Notes: generated by a model not told the origin, from the sequence alone. A stretch of 64,000 bases of DNA from Clostridia bacterium (GCA_017561145.1 JAFZDO010000041.1:1-64000), one strand, 5' to 3'; counted from the stretch's first letter, positions 53,441 through 62,364 are shown. Translations and numbers: made by a program.

Positions 53441-54584
53441 TTTTTTCCTCCTCGGCGGTGCCGTTTTCTGCGTTATTTTCGTTATTTTCGGTGTTTTCAA
53501 CGGTTTCGGGAGTCTCGGCTTCCTCCGAGTCCTTTGCGGTTTCCTTTTCCTTCTGCCATTCCTCCATAGTCGCAAGACATTCGTCATAGAAGCCGGGGAA
53601 ATCATCGGGAAGAGCGCATTTGAGCGAGGTTATGCCGACCTCGATAATATCGTCGGTAGGCTCACGGGTGGTAAGGTTCTGCATCCAGAGACCGGGGCGC
53701 GAAAGTGCGCGGATAAGCGCGTTATCGTGTCTGCCCGCATAGCGGATAAATTCATAACCTATGCCGACCGTAAGGGGCAGGAGCGCGATCTTGAGCAGAC
53801 TGCGGAGCCATACGGTTTCAACAGCCCAAAGGAAGATTATGCCGACAGCGATCGAAAGGATGATCATCGAGAACATAAAGCTTGTACCGCAACGAGGGTG
53901 GAAGCGCGAGTGCTTTTTAACGTTTTCAACGGTAAGCTCGTCGCCCGCCTCATAGCAGAAAATGCTTTTATGCTCTGCACCGTGGTACATATAAACGCGC
54001 TTCATATCGGGGATAAGAGCGGTAAGCCAGATGTAAAGAATAAAGATGATCACCTTAAAAACGCCCTCGACGATATTGCGCCATACGTTTTCGACGGCAC
54101 CGTCAAGATTGGGGATATTATCAAAAATAAGACCGCCCAGAAACGTGGGAAGAAAGATGAAAAGTCCTACGGCAAGTGCCAATCCGAGCAAAAGCGAGAT
54201 TACGGAAATAACGCTTATAAGCCATTTTCCGCCGTGCTTTTCAAGCCATTTGTCAAGCTTGGAGGTGGATTCCTCGTCGGTTTCGTCAAGACCGAGCATA
54301 TCGGTGCCGGTGGTGATGGTGGAGAAGGACATTACCATCGATTCAACGAAATTAACGACACCGCGAATAAGAGGCCATTTAAGAATTTTGCATTTGTCGG
54401 AAATAGATTTGTTTCCCTTTCGGGTAACCGATATTTTTTTGTTATCCAGTCTGCGTACGGCGATTGCGGTGTGCTGCTTGCTTCGCATCATAACGCCTTC
54501 GACGATAGCCTGACCGCCTACCGCGCCGCGGCGTGCGGAAAGACCGCATCCGCTGTTTTCGGCAGCATTTTCTTTTTTACTCAT
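53430..54584 (-). CDS. yqhQ: YqhQ/DUF1385 membrane protein
   Basis: The 384-residue protein contains the family start GGQAIVEGVMMRSKQHTAIA, about four hydrophobic segments (about 115-165, 185-205, 235-275), and the HGAEHKSIFCYEAGDELTVE region with conserved His/Glu. HPRCGTSFMF may bind a metal. Function is unknown. The last 50 residues are an acidic Glu/Asn/Thr tail. It heads the yqhQ-prmC pair usual in Clostridia, with GAGG before the ATG. Confidence 0.9.
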   Translation of the reverse strand: MSKKENAAENSGCGLSARRGAVGGQAIVEGVMMRSKQHTAIAVRRLDNKKISVTRKGNKSISDKCKILKWPLIRGVVNFVESMVMSFSTITTGTDMLGLDETDEESTSKLDKWLEKHGGKWLISVISVISLLLGLALAVGLFIFLPTFLGGLIFDNIPNLDGAVENVWRNIVEGVFKVIIFILYIWLTALIPDMKRVYMYHGAEHKSIFCYEAGDELTVENVKKHSRFHPRCGTSFMFSMIILSIAVGIIFLWAVETVWLRSLLKIALLPLTVGIGYEFIRYAGRHDNALIRALSRPGLWMQNLTTREPTDDIIEVGITSLKCALPDDFPGFYDECLATMEEWQKEKETAKDSEEAETPETVENTENNENNAENGTAEEEKIDA

Positions 54585-54602
54585 TTTATCCTCACATAGC
54601 AG

Positions 54603-54631
54603 TTGATTTTCTATCGATTTTGTATTATACT
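54603..54631 (+). promoter_or_regulatory. Promoter of the RNHCP gene
   Basis: TTGATT (54603-54608), 17 bp, TATACT (54626-54631). A minus-strand TATAAT (54629-54624) overlaps it and may serve yqhQ. Confidence 0.65.
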
Positions 54632-54694
54632 ATATAAAACCTAAAAATAAAACCCCTTTTTTGAAAATTTACAAGAATTTAACGGAATATACTT

Positions 54695-55024
54695 ATGCAG
54701 GAAAAGATTTTCACAAAAAATGATAGCGGATTTATCTGCGGGCATTGCGGTAAAGAGGTTCCTCCGTTGGGCTACAGCTCGCGCAATCACTGCCCGTTTT
54801 GCCTTTATTCGAAGCACGTCGACGTCAACCCCGGTGACAGAGCGGCGGAATGCGGCGCTATGATGCGCCCGAGTGCCGTTACCGTCAATTCCAAAAAGGG
54901 CTTTATCATTACCCACAAATGCGTTAAATGCGGCGCCGAGAGAAACAACAAAATGCAATCCGACGACGATACCGCTTTGCTCATAAAGCTTACAAACCCT
55001 TACAATCTGGAGAATTACGAATGA
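54695..55024 (+). CDS. RNHCP-domain zinc-ribbon protein
   Basis: The 109-residue protein has the RNHCP signature SSRNHCPFCLYSKHVDVNPG and three CxxC pairs (CGHC, CPFC, CVKC), which suggests two zinc sites. The family's role is unknown, though small zinc-ribbon proteins often touch RNA. It overlaps the next gene by 4 nt (ATGA). Confidence 0.9.
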   Translation: MQEKIFTKNDSGFICGHCGKEVPPLGYSSRNHCPFCLYSKHVDVNPGDRAAECGAMMRPSAVTVNSKKGFIITHKCVKCGAERNNKMQSDDDTALLIKLTNPYNLENYE

Positions 55025-56097
55025 ACGAAAACAACATTTCCTCTGCCGAAGGCACAAAGGAAAACAATAAAAGCAAAAAGGAAAACCGCTTTTATACGCT
55101 CAAGCTTTTAGCGGTCACCGTCATCGCCTTCATCGCGGCGCTTCTCTTCCGTCGGTCGATGGGCATTGTTGCGATGATACCGATATCGCTTGTTATCTGC
55201 GGTCTTACCGCGCTGATAGATATCGGCTATATCACAAGAACGGCAATAGTCGGAATTACGGTGTTTATGCTTAATTCGATCGAAAACAAAAACATGGAGA
55301 TCGCAATAGTATATTCCGCATTATGTATACTGACCACCCTTCTTGCAAGCTACTCTGTATACAAGATCAAAGCAAGCAAAAAGATCGGTATCCCCATCGC
55401 ATCGGCAAGCGGGTTGCTTTGCATCGTGCTGAGTCTTAATTTTATCGGAAACCCCTTCTCTGCCATGGCGGCGCAGGATATCATTACCCCTTATACCGAT
55501 GAAAACTACCCCGTTAACGAAAACGCGGCGTTGGGCGTTTTTGAATTCTCCGCGATATATTACGACTATACCTTAGACGCCTATTGCGTAGATGCGAAAA
55601 GCAACAAATACCCCACGGAGCCTTCCCCGATATCGGTCAATGGCGACGTGCTTTACGACAGCTTTTATTACCTTATGGAGAGCAAGATAAGTCGGGTGTA
55701 CGAATCGGATTTATCCGCAGTATTGCGAGAAAATCTGCCCGATGCACGCTTCGAGGTCAGCTTTGACGGCTTTGTGTCGTTGCCCGGCGAAGCGATCCTT
55801 TCCGCAGAAAGCGGTGCGCTTTATAACAACGTGCGCTACGATATTTTTATCAGCGGTATCCAGACCGGCGAAGCGATGAAAAAGGCAGTCGAGGAAATGG
55901 TAAACGTTATCGATGCTTCGGGCATCGGCTATGCTCAGCTTACCTTTAAAAGCGGCATCGGTCTTTGGACGAGAAGATGCGTCACCGTTACCCCTTATCA
56001 CCCCACGGGACGTTATACTCCCAAGATGACGTTCGTCCCCGTTCTTAACACAAATGAGTTTTCCGAATATCTTCGCTACACTCTTTTAGAAAATTAA
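55021..56097 (+). CDS. Uncharacterised membrane protein
   Basis: From the ATG at 55021 (GGAG upstream) the protein has 358 residues. A basic, Asn/Lys-rich head (about 1-24) precedes four or five membrane helices (about 26-150). The rest (about 150-358) is a soluble, probably external, alpha/beta domain with many aromatic residues. I do not recognise it. Translation is coupled to the RNHCP gene, and a terminator follows. Confidence 0.75.
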   Translation: MNENNISSAEGTKENNKSKKENRFYTLKLLAVTVIAFIAALLFRRSMGIVAMIPISLVICGLTALIDIGYITRTAIVGITVFMLNSIENKNMEIAIVYSALCILTTLLASYSVYKIKASKKIGIPIASASGLLCIVLSLNFIGNPFSAMAAQDIITPYTDENYPVNENAALGVFEFSAIYYDYTLDAYCVDAKSNKYPTEPSPISVNGDVLYDSFYYLMESKISRVYESDLSAVLRENLPDARFEVSFDGFVSLPGEAILSAESGALYNNVRYDIFISGIQTGEAMKKAVEEMVNVIDASGIGYAQLTFKSGIGLWTRRCVTVTPYHPTGRYTPKMTFVPVLNTNEFSEYLRYTLLEN

Positions 56098-56105
56098 TTA
56101 TGTAA

Positions 56106-56147
56106 ACCGCTTGGTTTTTTTCGAAAGGAAAATCCGAGCGGTTTTTT
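56106..56147 (+). terminator. Terminator after the membrane-protein gene
   Basis: The arms ACCGCTTGG / CCGAGCGGT (one G-T pair) enclose an 18-nt loop and are followed by TTTTTTA. Confidence 0.75.
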
Positions 56148-56216
56148 ATATTAACGCCGACATCTGGCAACAATATCTTCAGCTACATATACTTTTACAA
56201 AAAGGAGTGTTTAACG

Positions 56217-56600
56217 TTGAAGATGCAAAACGGCGAAGAGGGCATCCGCCGAGGGGACATATACTACGCCGACCTCAGCCCCGTTGTCGGCTCGGAGCAG
56301 GGCGGGGTGCGCCCCGTGCTTATCGTGCAGAACGATATGGGCAACCGTTACAGCCCGACCGTTATCGCGGCTGCAATAACGAGCAAGACGGGCAAAACCA
56401 AGCTTCCGACACACATCGAGGTTTCGGCAGACTGCGGATCGCAGGGTGAAAGCTGCGGGTTGGCAAAAAACTCGGTGGTTTTACTTGAGCAGATACGAAC
56501 CATTGATAAAAAGCGACTGAAGGAGCGCATGGGCAAGCTCGACGACCGAACGATGCAGCAGGTCGATTCGGCGATCGGAATAAGCTTCGGCCTGAACTGA
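56217..56600 (+). CDS. mazF: MazF/EndoA-family mRNA interferase without adjacent antitoxin
   Basis: The 127-residue protein is very close to Bacillus Endo[21 protein letters not shown], then RPVLIVQND, then [20 protein letters not shown], then [19 protein letters not shown]. The arginine and threonine equivalent to the catalytic pair are present. EndoA cleaves mRNA at UACAU. An insert rich in Cys, Gly and Ser ([12 protein letters not shown]) lies before the last strand. The start is TTG 56217, 9 nt after AAAGGAG; the ATG at 56223 is too far. No EndoAI/MazE-like gene lies upstream, only a terminator, although alr, its usual neighbour, is 4.5 kb away. Confidence 0.95.
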   Translation: MKMQNGEEGIRRGDIYYADLSPVVGSEQGGVRPVLIVQNDMGNRYSPTVIAAAITSKTGKTKLPTHIEVSADCGSQGESCGLAKNSVVLLEQIRTIDKKRLKERMGKLDDRTMQQVDSAIGISFGLN

Positions 56601-56621
56601 CAGTCTTTATACTTTTCAATA

Positions 56622-56652
56622 GGAAAAGGCGCCCGTTTGAGCGCCTTTTTGC
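56622..56652. terminator. Bidirectional terminator
   Basis: The perfect stem AAAAGGCGC / GCGCCTTTT closes an eight-base loop and serves mazF (+) and the DUF4855 gene (-). Confidence 0.9.
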
Positions 56653-56658
56653 TTTTTA

Positions 56659-58785
56659 TTATTTCTTATGCTTGAATATCATAACCGCCGCAACCGCAAC
56701 GATCGCAAGACCGAGCGCCGCAAGAAGCGCGATAAGCCATATCGGCATACCTTTGTCGTCGGCGGGCTCGGTAACTGTATTATCGAGTGAGGATTCGGAT
56801 TCGGTATCGGTTTCTTCTCCGCTTGTTTCCAAGGGAAGCACCTTCACGTTTACCGTGATCTCCTCCGAGCGGTTAAATCCGTCGGTGACCACTACGGTAA
56901 AGCTATCCTCTCCGACAAAGCCTCTGTATGCACGGTAGATGAGCGATTTTTTGTTTGCCGCCGCAGTAACACTGCCGTTTTTAGGCTCGCTTGGGAATTC
57001 GATTTTGATGTCGCCTCCGTACGAATCGGCATCGTCGATAACAATATCCACCATCCCGCGCGAATCGCCCTCGGTAAGCTCCATATCGCCAACCGTCACC
57101 TTGGGGGCAACGTTGCTGTAGGTACCGTGTATGAAGTTAAACGTGAGGTCGTACAGGCGGCGGAGATAGATTCCGCGCGGCGTTTTCGTATCAGCATAGC
57201 AAAAATCGTAGAAGCTACCGGGGCCTGCACCCTGATAATAGGTCTTGAAGCTATTCATGTAGCCCGTTTTTGCGCCGTAATAGAGATAGCTTTCGTAGTT
57301 ATATCCCGCGGTCATATAATCGTCTCCGCGGAAATATGAAGGCTCGTTGGTCTCAATCTCAACGCCAAGGTGGTTGTTATATACCGACTGTGCAAATTCG
57401 CCGAGCATTCCGATCTCAAAATAATCCTTGTTTGTAAAAGCAACGTTGGGCTGCATCACCGCAGAGGAAAAGCCGAGCTCCTCCCAATGGTCAAATCCCG
57501 TCGAAAGATAAAACGGGTCGAAGATAGTCCTTAATTTCTTGCTTTCGGCATATTCGTTAAACGCCTTTACAAGCTCGACTTCATGGTCGGAATCGGAATA
57601 ATTCACTTCCTCGCGGTACCAGTAAAAGCCCGCAAGCTCAAGGTTTTTATAATTTTTTTCGGCAAACGCGTTTATACACTTGTCTGCAAACCATTTGATA
57701 ATAGCGGTTCTTTCCTCGAGAGTTTTACAATTTTCCGCAATTCCGTCACCGTCGATATCGCCAAAGGGCTTATCGAGCACGGTCGGATAAGGCATTGTGA
57801 GGAACACCTTGTATTTGTCCTTGATCCCAAGCTCGGCATAAACTCTGCCGACAACCTTGTCAAGCGCTTCGATATCCTGACCTTCTTTAAAGGTGCAATC
57901 GAAATACAGCTCCCAATCGGACATAACCGCGCCCGGCTTTCCGTTTGTTTTGACCAATCTGCCGCCCGAGGGATAATCGCCGTGGCAGGGCACGAAGGCA
58001 ACCGCATCGAACATCATACCCTTGACAAGGCCGGTCGTGTCAACGTATCCGACGTACGGAAGGAGCCCCTCCTCGGTGAGGACCGCCTTTTCGGGATGAG
58101 GTGCATAATAGCCGTTGTAAAGCTTTATCACGTCCGAAACGCCGTCGAGCGATTCGAAATAGCCCTTCGGATCGGTCTGTGCATCGGGCGTTACGCTTTT
58201 TTCGTTTCCGCTCAAGGTCTTGCTTCCGAGCACCTCAATCTCATCGCAGAAGGTGAAAATATCGCTTGAAAATTCAATCTTTACGTAGCGCGCCGAATAA
58301 GACTCGTCGAGCGCGGTCTCGAATTCGTATCTCGAGGCTTTGGATACGGTAAGATCAAAATCGGTATCGCATTTTTTTACTGTCTGATAATTTACACCGT
58401 CATCGGAAAGATAAACGTTTATGTAACGGGGTGCATAAACACCCGAGGGACGGTTATGGAAAAAGGAAGCCTTGATCCTTGTTATCGCGCAATTGCTCTT
58501 CAGATCGAAGGTGATCAAGCGGCTTTGAGATCGGAACGCCTTGTACCAAATCTCGGAGCTTTCCGAAACGGGAGCAAATTTGCCGTCGGTAAGCTGTCCC
58601 TTGTCTTCGTCAAATTTAACGCCGTTTTCAACGTAATTGTCGTAGGACATCGTGGTCGGCTCGCCGCTTTCGACGGTGTATTCCATTCCCGCAACAAGAT
58701 TTTCCTCGGTCTGAGCGGCAGATACCGAAAAGCAGAAGGAATTCAGCAGAAGAGCGAGAGTTGCCAGCAACGCTTTCTTTTTCAT
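56659..58785 (-). CDS. DUF4855 surface protein with discoidin-like domain and C-terminal anchor
   Basis: The 708-residue protein has a signal peptide (about 1-24, ending VSAAQ). An F5/8-type discoidin-like beta-sandwich (about 30-190; APRYINVYLSDDGVNYQTVK) comes next. The central DUF4855 domain (about 215-545; VGYVDTTGLVKGMMFDAVAF, FYWYREEVNYSDSD) follows. An Ig/cadherin-like domain (about 560-650), an acidic linker and one membrane helix with a Lys end complete it. DUF4855 resembles TIM-barrel glycan-active proteins, so polysaccharide binding or hydrolysis is inferred. It overlaps the SGNH lipoprotein gene by one nucleotide (TAATG). Confidence 0.88.
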   Translation of the reverse strand: MKKKALLATLALLLNSFCFSVSAAQTEENLVAGMEYTVESGEPTTMSYDNYVENGVKFDEDKGQLTDGKFAPVSESSEIWYKAFRSQSRLITFDLKSNCAITRIKASFFHNRPSGVYAPRYINVYLSDDGVNYQTVKKCDTDFDLTVSKASRYEFETALDESYSARYVKIEFSSDIFTFCDEIEVLGSKTLSGNEKSVTPDAQTDPKGYFESLDGVSDVIKLYNGYYAPHPEKAVLTEEGLLPYVGYVDTTGLVKGMMFDAVAFVPCHGDYPSGGRLVKTNGKPGAVMSDWELYFDCTFKEGQDIEALDKVVGRVYAELGIKDKYKVFLTMPYPTVLDKPFGDIDGDGIAENCKTLEERTAIIKWFADKCINAFAEKNYKNLELAGFYWYREEVNYSDSDHEVELVKAFNEYAESKKLRTIFDPFYLSTGFDHWEELGFSSAVMQPNVAFTNKDYFEIGMLGEFAQSVYNNHLGVEIETNEPSYFRGDDYMTAGYNYESYLYYGAKTGYMNSFKTYYQGAGPGSFYDFCYADTKTPRGIYLRRLYDLTFNFIHGTYSNVAPKVTVGDMELTEGDSRGMVDIVIDDADSYGGDIKIEFPSEPKNGSVTAAANKKSLIYRAYRGFVGEDSFTVVVTDGFNRSEEITVNVKVLPLETSGEETDTESESSLDNTVTEPADDKGMPIWLIALLAALGLAIVAVAAVMIFKHKK

Positions 58786-59807
58786 TATTTCGCCTCCGTA
58801 ATTATATCATAATAGATTTTTGCAATAAGCTCGTGGCCTTGCCAATTGGGATGCGGATCCACACTGATATTAAAGGGCAAAAGGCTTATGCCCGCATTTA
58901 CAAGATCCTTGCCCGATTCTTCAAATTCGGTCCACACGGGCACTATCTCATAACCAAGCTCGTCCGCAAGCGCTTCGATAGGCGCGTTCAGGCTTGCAAC
59001 GGATCTTTCGCCGTAATCGTCAAGCTTGAGCTGCTCGGTTACCGATTTAAGCGCAACGTTCATCCCCTTGTACGGGTTATAGACGGTCTGAAAATATATT
59101 TTTGCATTCGGATTCAGCTTGCGTATCTCTCCGATGATCTGAGGTATCTCCTCCTCGAGCCGCTTGCCCGCATCGGTGATTAGCGAATTGAAGGTATCGC
59201 TTTCAAACACGGCGTTCACCGCGCCGAAAACGCTACTTATAGCATCGCAGGCATAGGTAAACTTATCCTTTCCCTCGCCTTCGGTCGCAACGGAATATTT
59301 GAAATAATCGGCAACAGCCTTCGGATCAAGCTCCATAAGCGCCTTGAAAGCCGTTTCGGTGGCATCGAGCATTTGAAGGATATTATTTCCGCCTATGCTT
59401 ATTATAACGCAATCGCAGTCTTTTATTTCCTCGGGCGGATCGTTTTTTAAGAACTCAAGCAATTCAACACCCGTACGGCCGTCAACTCCGTAGTTGGAAA
59501 TATCGACCGACTCGTATACCTCACCGAGCGCTTCCGCCATAAGCGAAGAAAATCGCATTGTTTCGGGCGATTCAAGGCCGTAGCCGCGTGCTATCGAGTC
59601 ACCGAGAACGACAGCTTTGAAGCTTTTAGATTTTATCTCCTCGGAAACCTCGTTGATCGCAGGCAGATCCGAAGCAGAATTGCTTTTTTCATTTTCCGAT
59701 ACATTTTCGCTTCCCGTCTGTCCTTCGGGATACGTTTCGCCTCCGCAGGCAAACAGAAAGGGCGGCATTATTGAAAAGAGTAACAACAAAACAAGCAATT
59801 TTTTCAT
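58785..59807 (-). CDS. SGNH/GDSL-family esterase lipoprotein
   Basis: The 340-residue protein begins with a lipoprotein signal (lipobox LFAC at residue 21) and an acidic Ser-rich stalk. The SGNH blocks are visible: VVLGDSIARGYGL (Ser), ISIGGNN (Gly, Asn) and SVDPHPNWQGH (Asp, His). It should be a surface esterase acting on acylated glycans or lipids. It is first in a two-gene unit with the DUF4855 protein, so the two may work on the same polymer. GGAG precedes the ATG. Confidence 0.92.
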   Translation of the reverse strand: MKKLLVLLLLFSIMPPFLFACGGETYPEGQTGSENVSENEKSNSASDLPAINEVSEEIKSKSFKAVVLGDSIARGYGLESPETMRFSSLMAEALGEVYESVDISNYGVDGRTGVELLEFLKNDPPEEIKDCDCVIISIGGNNILQMLDATETAFKALMELDPKAVADYFKYSVATEGEGKDKFTYACDAISSVFGAVNAVFESDTFNSLITDAGKRLEEEIPQIIGEIRKLNPNAKIYFQTVYNPYKGMNVALKSVTEQLKLDDYGERSVASLNAPIEALADELGYEIVPVWTEFEESGKDLVNAGISLLPFNISVDPHPNWQGHELIAKIYYDIITEAK

Positions 59808-59848
59808 TTGTTTCTCCGTATTTTATCGAACTGTGTCGTAATATGTTT

Positions 59849-59877
59849 ATTATAAAACGAGCAAGACGAAAAATCAA
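59849..59877 (-). promoter_or_regulatory. Promoter of the SGNH-DUF4855 unit
   Basis: Minus-strand TTGATT (59877-59872), 17 bp, TATAAT (59854-59849). Confidence 0.75.
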
Positions 59878-59901
59878 GTGCAATCATTTCGGTTACGCGC
59901 A

Positions 59902-59907
59902 TATAAT
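59902..59907 (+). promoter_or_regulatory. -10 box of the 59927-alr unit
   Basis: Perfect TATAAT, 20 bp before the ATG at 59927. The -35 region (TGCAAT, 17 bp above) is weak. Confidence 0.5.
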
Positions 59908-59926
59908 TTGTTAAGGAGATGACGGT

Positions 59927-60607
59927 ATGTACAGATTTATGCTTAACAATTCGCTTGCGGCGACGAGTGCCTTGATAAGGAACGATCACATATATGCCGC
60001 AGACGGAAAGGAATGCAATATCCACGTTTTTGATCTTTGCGGCAATTTTTCAAGCAGAATTTGCGTCACACGCGCTTACAGCAGATTGCGATATAACGAA
60101 GGCGAATGCAATTTCACGGCGTTGGGATGCGGATGCGGAAACCGCATTTACTATATTGATACAAGCTTTAACGAGCTTGGCTATACTCAGCTGAGCACCG
60201 ACTGTCTGCAGCTTCGCGCAGTCGGCGCCCTTACGGATATTTCGACGGCGAATATGGCGGACGGGAATTTTATCGTTGCGGCATTCGAAAGGGCGGTTTA
60301 TCTTTTCGGTTACGACGGAAAACAGATACGTGAAATTTGCCGTGCCGACGGGTGCGAAACGATAACCGATTTTCTTGTATTCGGCGCAGAAAAATACGTC
60401 ATCGGCACAAGAAGCAACGACGTTTCGGTCATAACGGTTTCGGACAACGGAGAGAAGCAAAGCGTTATCGTCGACAGCAGACTGTCACTTCGGTTGCTTT
60501 TTGCAAGCGGCTCGAATGTCTTCGGACTTTTCGGGCACGGTTATATCTATAACCGCATTTTGCCGATCTATTCAAACGGAAGCATATTAAGGAGGCAGGA
60601 TTTTTGA
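59927..60607 (+). CDS. Uncharacterised protein, possibly a small beta-propeller
   Basis: The 226-residue protein has no signal or membrane segment. Alternating strands with repeated Tyr/Phe-containing motifs (NDHIYAADGK, NRIYYIDTSF, RAVYLFGYDG, EKYVIGTRSN, SNVFGLFGHG) suggest repeats of a beta-propeller type with five or so blades. It is Cys-rich in the first half, with a run CGCG at about 68-71. I do not recognise the family. AAGGAG precedes the ATG. Its stop overlaps the next gene (TTGA), and alr follows that, so it is expressed with a wall-precursor gene. Confidence 0.7.
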   Translation: MYRFMLNNSLAATSALIRNDHIYAADGKECNIHVFDLCGNFSSRICVTRAYSRLRYNEGECNFTALGCGCGNRIYYIDTSFNELGYTQLSTDCLQLRAVGALTDISTANMADGNFIVAAFERAVYLFGYDGKQIREICRADGCETITDFLVFGAEKYVIGTRSNDVSVITVSDNGEKQSVIVDSRLSLRLLFASGSNVFGLFGHGYIYNRILPIYSNGSILRRQDF

Positions 60608-61116
60608 AAAAAGCGTTGTTTATATCCCTTTTCATTTTCGTATTGACGCTTTCGGGATGCGAAAGCGTACCCGACGTAAGGGAGCAGATATCGTTGCCTA
60701 TGAGCTTTACGGCTTGTACAAAAGGCAGTGATTCGCCCTATTCGGTATATATCACGAGCGATTATTGCGATATCGAATTCGTCGGGTCGGATATGCTTAC
60801 AGGCGCGAAGCTTCATTTCGAGCAGGGCAAAAGCAAATCGACCGTCGGAGAATTTTCGTTTGAAATAGACGAAAACAGCTTTCCTGCCATGAAGGCGCTC
60901 ATAAAGGCGATACGCGCCCTTGCGGCAAACGAAAATTCGGGCATTGTTACCGAAAACGGAGTTAAGTACACTATTGACGAAACTGTAATTTTGGTGTATT
61001 ATGATATTGAAACCGAAGCAATAGTCGGTATAAGAACGGAGGAACTCGGACGGGTGTTTGAATTCACGCTGACCGATCTTAACCCTTATGAAGCACAGAG
61101 TAACGGCGCGAGTTGA
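60604..61116 (+). CDS. Uncharacterised lipoprotein
   Basis: The 170-residue protein starts at TTG 60604, 8 nt after GGAGG. The signal peptide ends in the lipobox LSGC (Cys19). The mature part is beta-rich, with strands of alternating hydrophobic residues; in shape it recalls LolA/MucB-like carriers, but no motif proves this. It overlaps the preceding gene by 4 nt and alr by 29 nt, so the three are translated together. Confidence 0.8.
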   Translation: MKKALFISLFIFVLTLSGCESVPDVREQISLPMSFTACTKGSDSPYSVYITSDYCDIEFVGSDMLTGAKLHFEQGKSKSTVGEFSFEIDENSFPAMKALIKAIRALAANENSGIVTENGVKYTIDETVILVYYDIETEAIVGIRTEELGRVFEFTLTDLNPYEAQSNGAS

Positions 61117-62185
61117 TCTTGAACGCATCGGGCACAATTACAATTACATAAATTCACTTGTAGGTGATGCGCGCGTGATGGCCGTCGTTAAAGCCGACGC
61201 CTACGGTCACGGCTCGATCGAGGTTGCAAGAAAGCTTGAATCGCTTGGTTGTACCGATTTTGCCGTTGCTTGTCTGAGCGAAGCGCAGGAGCTTCGCGCC
61301 TTCGGCATAAGCGGTAACATACTCATTCTCGGACCGACAGACGCAAAGCTTATAAACGAGGTGATCGAGGGCGATTTCATACAGACCGTCGACAGTCTTG
61401 ATTATGCGAAGGTGCTTGCCAAGCGCGGCAGAGTGAGAGTGCATATCAAGGTCGATACGGGCATGTCGCGCCTCGGCATCTATTGCCACAGCGAAGCGTA
61501 TATTTCTCCCTGCGCGGACGAAATAAGCGGTATAGCATCGCTTGAAAATATATCCGTCGAGGGAATATTCACCCACTTTGCCGACAGTGACGGCGACGGC
61601 GAGCAATTTACAAGATGGCAGTACAAAATGTTCACCTCCCTGCTTTCCGAGCTTGATTCGCGCAATATAAACGTTGGCATCCGCCATTGCTGTAACAGCG
61701 CGGCTACGATAAGATACCCCGAAATGCATCTTGATATGGTAAGAGCCGGAATCATACTTTTCGGTCTTATGCCCTCTGCGAATATAAAGGACGAAAACAT
61801 CCTCCCCGCTATGCGGCTTTCGGCACGCGTTTGTGCCGTTCATACGCTCAAGGCGGGAGATTGCGTAAGCTACGGATGCGGTTACCGCGCAAAGTGCGAT
61901 ACTCGCGTTGCGGTCATCGCGATCGGATACGCCGACGGCTTTTCGCGCGTGTATTCGGGCAAGGAGCTTATCCGCATCAACGGCAAGACCTTTGCTACCG
62001 TCGGAAGGATATGTATGGATATGTGCATGGTGGATATCGGTCTTGATTTTGAATGCTCGGTACGTGACGAGGCGGTCATTTTCGAAACAGCCGAGGATAT
62101 CGAGCGTCTTGCAAGTGCGCTCGGCACGATAAATTACGAAATTCTTTGCTCGTTAAAGCATAGAGTGAAGCTTGAATACGTTTAA
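61088..62185 (+). CDS. alr: Alr, alanine racemase
   Basis: The 365-residue PLP enzyme has the cofactor lysine in AVVKADAYGHG, IKVDTGMSRLG, HCCNSAATIR, and the C-terminal-domain tyrosine in GDCVSYGCGYRAK. RICMDMCMVDIG is near the end. It makes D-alanine for peptidoglycan. A C-terminal beta-domain is present, and length is normal. It overlaps the lipoprotein gene by 29 nt. Confidence 0.97.
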   Translation: MKHRVTARVDLERIGHNYNYINSLVGDARVMAVVKADAYGHGSIEVARKLESLGCTDFAVACLSEAQELRAFGISGNILILGPTDAKLINEVIEGDFIQTVDSLDYAKVLAKRGRVRVHIKVDTGMSRLGIYCHSEAYISPCADEISGIASLENISVEGIFTHFADSDGDGEQFTRWQYKMFTSLLSELDSRNINVGIRHCCNSAATIRYPEMHLDMVRAGIILFGLMPSANIKDENILPAMRLSARVCAVHTLKAGDCVSYGCGYRAKCDTRVAVIAIGYADGFSRVYSGKELIRINGKTFATVGRICMDMCMVDIGLDFECSVRDEAVIFETAEDIERLASALGTINYEILCSLKHRVKLEYV

Positions 62186-62186
62186 A

Positions 62187-62219
62187 GAAAAAAGGAACCT
62201 TTTTAGAGGTTCCTTTTTT
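62187..62219 (+). terminator. alr terminator
   Basis: The stem AAAAGGAACC / GGTTCCTTTT closes an eight-base loop and is followed by TT. Confidence 0.92.
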
Positions 62220-62228
62220 GTTGGAGCT

Positions 62229-62294
62229 GCAAAGCACAATAAAAAGACCGCTGAAAGCTCAACGGTCTTTTGTCCTGACTTAAAATCGTGCGCG
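62229..62294. repeat. 66-bp direct repeat, copy 1, carrying a terminator
   Basis: The 66-bp unit recurs at 62365-62430 with only two mismatches. It contains a hairpin (AAAGACCG / CGGTCTTT, at 62239-62272) with TTTTT on the minus strand. Confidence 0.93.
62239..62272 (-). terminator. Second (distal) terminator of the 62434 operon
   Basis: Minus-strand stem AAAGACCG / CGGTCTTT followed by TT and ATTG. It lies within repeat copy 1. Confidence 0.75.
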
Positions 62295-62364
62295 GGTCGT
62301 GCGCGAGTTTGAGAGCAGGATTGGGATTTGTGCCGAACGGCTGTAGAAACCTACTGCCCGAGGC

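Noticed and set aside
52592..53605. Longer N-terminus for PrmC from 53605
   Set aside because: The extra 55 residues are Arg/Lys/Pro-rich out-of-frame YqhQ coding sequence; a strong ribosome binding site precedes TTG 53440.
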